From: Hydrogenimonas sp.
Lineage (GTDB): Bacteria; Campylobacterota; Campylobacteria; Campylobacterales; Hydrogenimonadaceae
Direction: 5' to 3'
NCBI GenBank assembly: GCA_021647345.1
Contig: JAKIUX010000080.1
Span: 1 to 5,797 of the forward strand
Length of the DNA stretch: 5,797 nt
Shown here piece after piece: positions 3,365 to 5,797 of the stretch; the stretch's first letter is position 1; the number at the start of each line of letters is the position of its first letter. Below the pieces are notes generated by a model. It saw only the letters and a list, made by a program, of their open reading frames with translations. It did not search any database and had not been told where the DNA came from. The position numbers were made by a program, and so were the translations under genes.

Positions 3365-5797
3365 CTACTTTTTTCTCAGCCTGAAGTTTTTCAGGGGACT
3401 ATTGTCGGCAAAGAGTGTCACGATCGGCCCATCGACCGAAAATGATCCGCTATACTTTCCGTCGTCGTAGCCGATATAGATCTGTGTAGGAGATACAAAC
3501 CTCTTCTCCATTTTTGCCAGAAGTCTAAGAAGCCCCCAAGCCTCTTCACCCCTGACCTTGGCCGCTATTTTGCTATGTGCGTCATAGAGTGTGAATTTTG
3601 CCGGGGTATCCGGATATTTTGCAGGCCAGACAAAATCTACACTCTGAACAGGGCCATGTTCATAAAGAAGCTCCCTTCCGTCATATATGAGATCCATGAA
3701 AGCTAGATTAGGGCTTAGGCTTTTCGGTTTTGCTTTGATTTTGAAATAAAGATTTCCGCTTCCTGATCTAAAAAATAGTTTCTGTATCTTTTTAGCGCTA
3801 AGGTAGGATTGTATCATCCCTCTGTCGATTCTAACAACAGCGCCGTCTACCTTTTTCAGTCTATAATTGCCACTCTTTTCATTGATATATACAAACGGGA
3901 GCACATACTTTTCGTAAAACTTGTCCAGTAGTCCTCCTTTTTGGAAGAATAGTTTGAAATCTTCAAGATCTATATCACTTTCGCTGTTTAGATCGATAGG
4001 AAATCTCCCCTCTATGCGTTCAACATAGAATGACCAGACCTCGTCGTTGTAGGTTCTTCCAAGATGGCCGTTGACCAATCTTACTAGATAGTCCCAGCTG
4101 TTATTAAGAGACTGGTTGTACCACTTAAGGAGTTTTGGTGGAAGCAGGGAACTGTTTAGTGAAAATCTTGTATGGGATGAGGTGCTCTTCTTTCTGACTA
4201 TCTCGAATGCACTCTTTCTAGGATTGACAGATGTTTCGACATCGATCATCTGCTGGTATACCTTCTCCACATGCCTTAAGACGATCCTCATCTTTCCGTC
4301 TGGCTCGCCTTTATCATCTATAAGCTCATGGTACGGTTTAAAGATTGCTCTAAGGTCGTAAACCATTTTGTCGCCTACAAATTTGGGCATGGTATTAGTT
4401 CCTAATCTTTGAAGACGATCGATTTTGCTTCCTGTATTGCCTAAAAACTCTCCAGCCGTGACACCGGAGTCTCTCTTCTTTTTCATTAGTTCTTCCGCCT
4501 TCTCCTTGGGTGTAAGAAGGTAGGTGTTCTCTTTTAGAGCACGAAGTACTAGTACTACAGGGGAGATGCTGGAACTTAGAAGCTCCAACTGCTCAGTCAA
4601 ATCAGAGTTTTTGTGGTAGTATGGCATTCCAAGCTGTGCAAGTGCTTTGGTCCAGTAGCGCCTGTAATCAATAAAGTAGAGGCCAAGCACTTTTTCATAA
4701 AGCCTCTTTATCTCTGTGTCTACCTTTCCGTTTATCTCGTCTCCAAGTATCCAACTCTTCTTGAGAGAATCGGATACTATTTTTTTCGCTTTTAGCAGGA
4801 TGATCTTTTCGTATCCATCTTTTGTATAGAATCCAGGTATCCTGTAGTCCGTTCCGGTCAAGGCATTAGGATAGGCGTCGAGCACCTCTATGAACTGGAA
4901 ATCTTTAATCCCGCTCTTTCTTGCTTCATCTTTTAAATCGTTATAGATTAGACCTGCCATCCCACCTTGCGAGAGAAGTTTTTTTCTTGCCCTGAAGATA
5001 CTCTTTTCGTTAAGTTTGACCGGTTTGAAATCGAGCTGCACAAGAGCACTGAAGTGCCTGTTTAGCCTCGCAGTTTCTGGCTCTTCCAGGCCGTCTCCCC
5101 ACCTATTCATCATGTATAGTTGCAAAAACTCTCTATCTCTGCGCTCTGAGTCGGCAAGCATAAGGTAGGCCTTTAGGTTCTTTTGGGTCGCATCGAAATC
5201 GTTCAGATCTTTTAGAAGATCCTTTTCAATCAGTGTGGCTACCCTTGGCAGAAGTAAAGACTCGAGGCTCTCTTCGTAGATTCTCCTTACCTCTCTATCG
5301 CGTTGAGCTATTTTGAAAAAGCCCGGCTTCCACACTTCTTGGCCGATTTTATCGTTTTTGGAGTGTCCCATAGATTCGAGAGCGTCGAGCATTGCTACTG
5401 TCTTTTGAAGATCGCTCAGACGATCTTTTATGATATAGTCTTCAATATAACTCTCTTCATTTGGCTGCACCTTAAGTCCATATGCGTATATCTCTACTCT
5501 TCTGTTTAGACTTCTTCCCTGCTCGGTATCATTCGAGGCTATCGGGTTATTTGGCCCCTCTCCATCGGTTGCTATTCGATCTTCCGATATACCGTATCTT
5601 ACGAAAAACTTCTTTACTGAGTCAGCCCTAGCTCTAGAGAGTTCGATGTTTGAGGCCTCATCTCCGATATTGTCGGTATATCCTACTATCTTGATTTTGG
5701 TAGTTTCGTCCAGCGTCGCTATCTTGTCGATGATTTTTAACAGTTCACGTTTTGCAAATTCGGTCAACTCTGCATCACCGCGGGCAAAGTTTACATC
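3365..5797 (-). CDS. tssM: T6SS membrane-complex protein TssM (IcmF family) with an embedded OmpA-type peptidoglycan-binding domain; 3' part, open at the right edge
   Basis: The frame is open from the right edge to TAG at 3367-3365, giving 810 residues in view. A TTG at 5767 is not a real start: conserved OmpA-domain sequence (VNFARGDAEL) continues upstream of it. Counting from 5797, residues 1-107 form an OmpA C-terminal domain. It includes IVGYTDNIG (37-45), N..LS..RADSV (50-61) with the Asp42 and Arg57 expected to bind diaminopimelate, and NRRVEI (98-103). From about 115 to 810 the protein is the TssM periplasmic region: LKAYLML (208-214), SPVVLVLRALKENTYLL (412-428), GRFPIDLNSESDIDLEDFKLFF (597-618), GLLDKFYEKYVLPFV (622-636), then the IcmF C-terminal domain with MDLIYDGREL (701-710), FVWPA (722-726) and EAWGLLRLL (752-760). 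No membrane segment lies in view. The usual TssM N-terminus (three membrane segments, NTPase domain) would be outside the window. The protein spans inner membrane and periplasm and partners TssL and TssJ. It converges on hcp. Confidence 0.93.
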   Translation of the reverse strand, partial: DVNFARGDAELTEFAKRELLKIIDKIATLDETTKIKIVGYTDNIGDEASNIELSRARADSVKKFFVRYGISEDRIATDGEGPNNPIASNDTEQGRSLNRRVEIYAYGLKVQPNEESYIEDYIIKDRLSDLQKTVAMLDALESMGHSKNDKIGQEVWKPGFFKIAQRDREVRRIYEESLESLLLPRVATLIEKDLLKDLNDFDATQKNLKAYLMLADSERRDREFLQLYMMNRWGDGLEEPETARLNRHFSALVQLDFKPVKLNEKSIFRARKKLLSQGGMAGLIYNDLKDEARKSGIKDFQFIEVLDAYPNALTGTDYRIPGFYTKDGYEKIILLKAKKIVSDSLKKSWILGDEINGKVDTEIKRLYEKVLGLYFIDYRRYWTKALAQLGMPYYHKNSDLTEQLELLSSSISPVVLVLRALKENTYLLTPKEKAEELMKKKRDSGVTAGEFLGNTGSKIDRLQRLGTNTMPKFVGDKMVYDLRAIFKPYHELIDDKGEPDGKMRIVLRHVEKVYQQMIDVETSVNPRKSAFEIVRKKSTSSHTRFSLNSSLLPPKLLKWYNQSLNNSWDYLVRLVNGHLGRTYNDEVWSFYVERIEGRFPIDLNSESDIDLEDFKLFFQKGGLLDKFYEKYVLPFVYINEKSGNYRLKKVDGAVVRIDRGMIQSYLSAKKIQKLFFRSGSGNLYFKIKAKPKSLSPNLAFMDLIYDGRELLYEHGPVQSVDFVWPAKYPDTPAKFTLYDAHSKIAAKVRGEEAWGLLRLLAKMEKRFVSPTQIYIGYDDGKYSGSFSVDGPIVTLFADNSPLKNFRLRKK
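5477..5797 (-). other. OmpA-like peptidoglycan-binding domain within TssM
   Basis: This segment encodes a nearly complete OmpA C-terminal fold: the first strand with F..GDAEL, a helix, strand KIKIVGYTD, the helix beginning N..LS..RADSVKKFF, the GI..DRI..DGEG segment and final strand NRRVEIYAYG. The ligand-binding Asp (in TD) and Arg (in RARA) are both present, so peptidoglycan binding is probably retained. The domain passes in frame, without a stop or new start, into TssM periplasmic sequence. Domain boundaries are approximate. Confidence 0.9.

Noticed and set aside
4116..5509. Short plus-strand frames opposite tssM (4116-4361, 4613-4795, 5303-5509) and 3160-3384 overlapping hcp.
   Set aside because: They are antisense or out-of-frame shadows of well-supported genes, without family resemblance or convincing ribosome-binding sites.
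5765..5767. TTG as the start codon of the 800-residue tssM-like frame.
   Set aside because: The ten upstream codons to the window edge stay in frame and continue the conserved first strand of the OmpA domain (VNFARGDAE), so the true start lies outside.
1..5797. CRISPR arrays, tRNA or rRNA genes, insertion-sequence ends, and effector/immunity genes.
   Set aside because: I saw no regularly spaced repeats, no tRNA-like cloverleaf and no terminal inverted repeats around the transposase homologue. Apart from the intergenic region 2496-2783, essentially all sequence is taken up by T6SS genes.

Overview
This window is part of a type VI secretion system (T6SS) gene cluster from a Gram-negative bacterium. 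Base composition is moderate, with GC in the low-to-mid 40s by eye. The Hcp, TssL and TssK sequences, together with their arrangement, make a free-living Campylobacterota (Sulfurimonas/Sulfuricurvum-like) a reasonable guess. That placement is an inference from overall impression, not from a taxonomic marker.

Layout from left to right. Positions 1-314 hold the 5' part of a minus-strand gene for a Y1/REP-associated (RAYT-like) transposase homologue that runs off the left edge. Its HUH metal-binding site reads Gly-Tyr-Asn instead of His-x-His. Upstream of it on the same strand are tssL (325-1155) and tssK (1164-2495). Gaps of 8 and 10 nt suggest one operon, tssK-tssL-RAYT-like. A 288-nt AT-rich intergenic region (2496-2783) carries divergent promoter candidates and a perfect 6-bp-arm inverted repeat. 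hcp (tssD) follows on the plus strand (2784-3305) and ends at a strong hairpin terminator. Facing hcp on the minus strand is the 3' part of tssM (3365 to beyond 5797). The tssM reading frame is open at the right edge, and at its in-window N-terminal end it carries an OmpA-type peptidoglycan-binding domain.

How the parts fit: TssM and TssL belong to the inner-membrane/periplasmic membrane complex, TssK connects the baseplate to that complex, and Hcp builds the inner tube that is fired. The TssL here ends shortly after its single membrane segment and has no peptidoglycan-binding domain. The OmpA domain inside TssM probably supplies the cell-wall anchor in cis. The two most notable observations are this OmpA-TssM fusion and the apparently catalytically dead transposase homologue closely following tssL.
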